NCBI GenBank assembly: GCA_007120565.1
Contig: SKNK01000432.1
Coordinates: 1-6,985, forward strand
Direction of reading: 5' to 3'
Length of the DNA: 6,985 nt
Source of the DNA: Nitriliruptoraceae bacterium
GTDB taxonomy: Bacteria; Actinomycetota; Nitriliruptoria; Nitriliruptorales; Nitriliruptoraceae
The position numbers and the translations under genes were made by a program. How positions within the stretch are numbered: the first letter of the stretch is position 1; the number at the start of each line of letters is the position of its first letter. Below the pieces are notes generated by a model. The model was not told the DNA's origin, did no database searches, and worked only from the letters and a program-made list of their open reading frames with translations. This document shows, piece after piece, positions 6,827 through 6,985 of the stretch.

Positions 6827-6985
6827 TCACGCGGTCGCGGCGACGGGCTGCGCGAACTCCGGCAGCACGATGACCTCGGCGGTCTCGATGTCCGCGAGCC
6901 TGCCGGCGACGTCGAGGGCGAGCAGTCCGAGCGCCGCCCGCGCCTCGAGGGCAGGGCGAGCGATCGCGGCCTCCACGCTCCGACG
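6827..6985 (-). CDS. C-terminal end of an unidentified protein upstream of rsmH (partial)
   Basis: An open frame enters from the right edge and ends at a TGA four bases before rsmH. The visible 52 residues include VEAAIARPALEARAALGLLA and the hydrophobic stretch AEVIVLPEF near the end. G or C occupies the third position in about 48 of 52 codons, which supports coding in this frame over the other open minus-strand frame, whose translation is Ser/Arg-rich and protein-unlike. This is the place where mraZ often sits in dcw clusters, but I do not see the usual MraZ C-terminal pattern, so I do not assign it. It could be a divergent MraZ or an unrelated protein. No function is proposed. Confidence 0.6.
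   Translation of the reverse strand, partial: RRSVEAAIARPALEARAALGLLALDVAGRLADIETAEVIVLPEFAQPVAATA

Noticed and set aside
1..6985. Mobile element, CRISPR array, defence or other undescribed system.
   Set aside because: Nearly all of the window is accounted for by conserved cell-wall and division genes with uniform composition and orientation; no direct repeats, transposase or foreign-looking segment was seen.

Overview
The window is one compact, co-directional segment of the division and cell-wall (dcw) gene cluster. All genes lie on the minus strand, so transcription runs from high to low coordinates. The order of transcription is: C-terminus of an unrecognised protein, then rsmH, ftsL, ftsI (class B penicillin-binding protein), murE, murF, and the 5' part of mraY, which runs off the left edge. 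The high GC content (roughly 70% by eye), near-universal G/C third codon positions, GTG starts and this gene order suggest an actinobacterium or a close relative. The sequence alone does not allow a genus call. The DNPR motif in MurE predicts peptidoglycan with meso-diaminopimelate.

Layout: 6985-6827 holds the end of an unidentified open frame where mraZ is often found in such clusters. 6822-5857 is rsmH (16S rRNA methyltransferase). 5860-5420 is a small bitopic FtsL-like divisome protein. 5419-3488 is the septal transpeptidase. 3487-3327 is the only sizeable gap (161 bp) and contains a 7-bp-stem hairpin. 3326-1857 is murE, 1860-484 is murF, and 487-1 is partial mraY.

The genes form a working set. 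MurE and MurF add the third residue and the terminal D-Ala-D-Ala to the UDP-MurNAc peptide. MraY moves the product onto undecaprenyl phosphate to make lipid I. FtsL and FtsI act at the septum, where FtsI cross-links the new peptidoglycan. Spacing is very tight: ATGA or GTGA overlaps at rsmH/ftsL, murE/murF and murF/mraY, a directly abutting TAG-ATG at ftsL/ftsI, and Shine-Dalgarno sequences inside the preceding genes. This points to translational coupling within one operon.

I see no mobile element, CRISPR array, RNA gene or defence system. The window is essentially a conserved housekeeping locus. The points worth a second look are the unidentified protein ahead of rsmH and the murE leader region.
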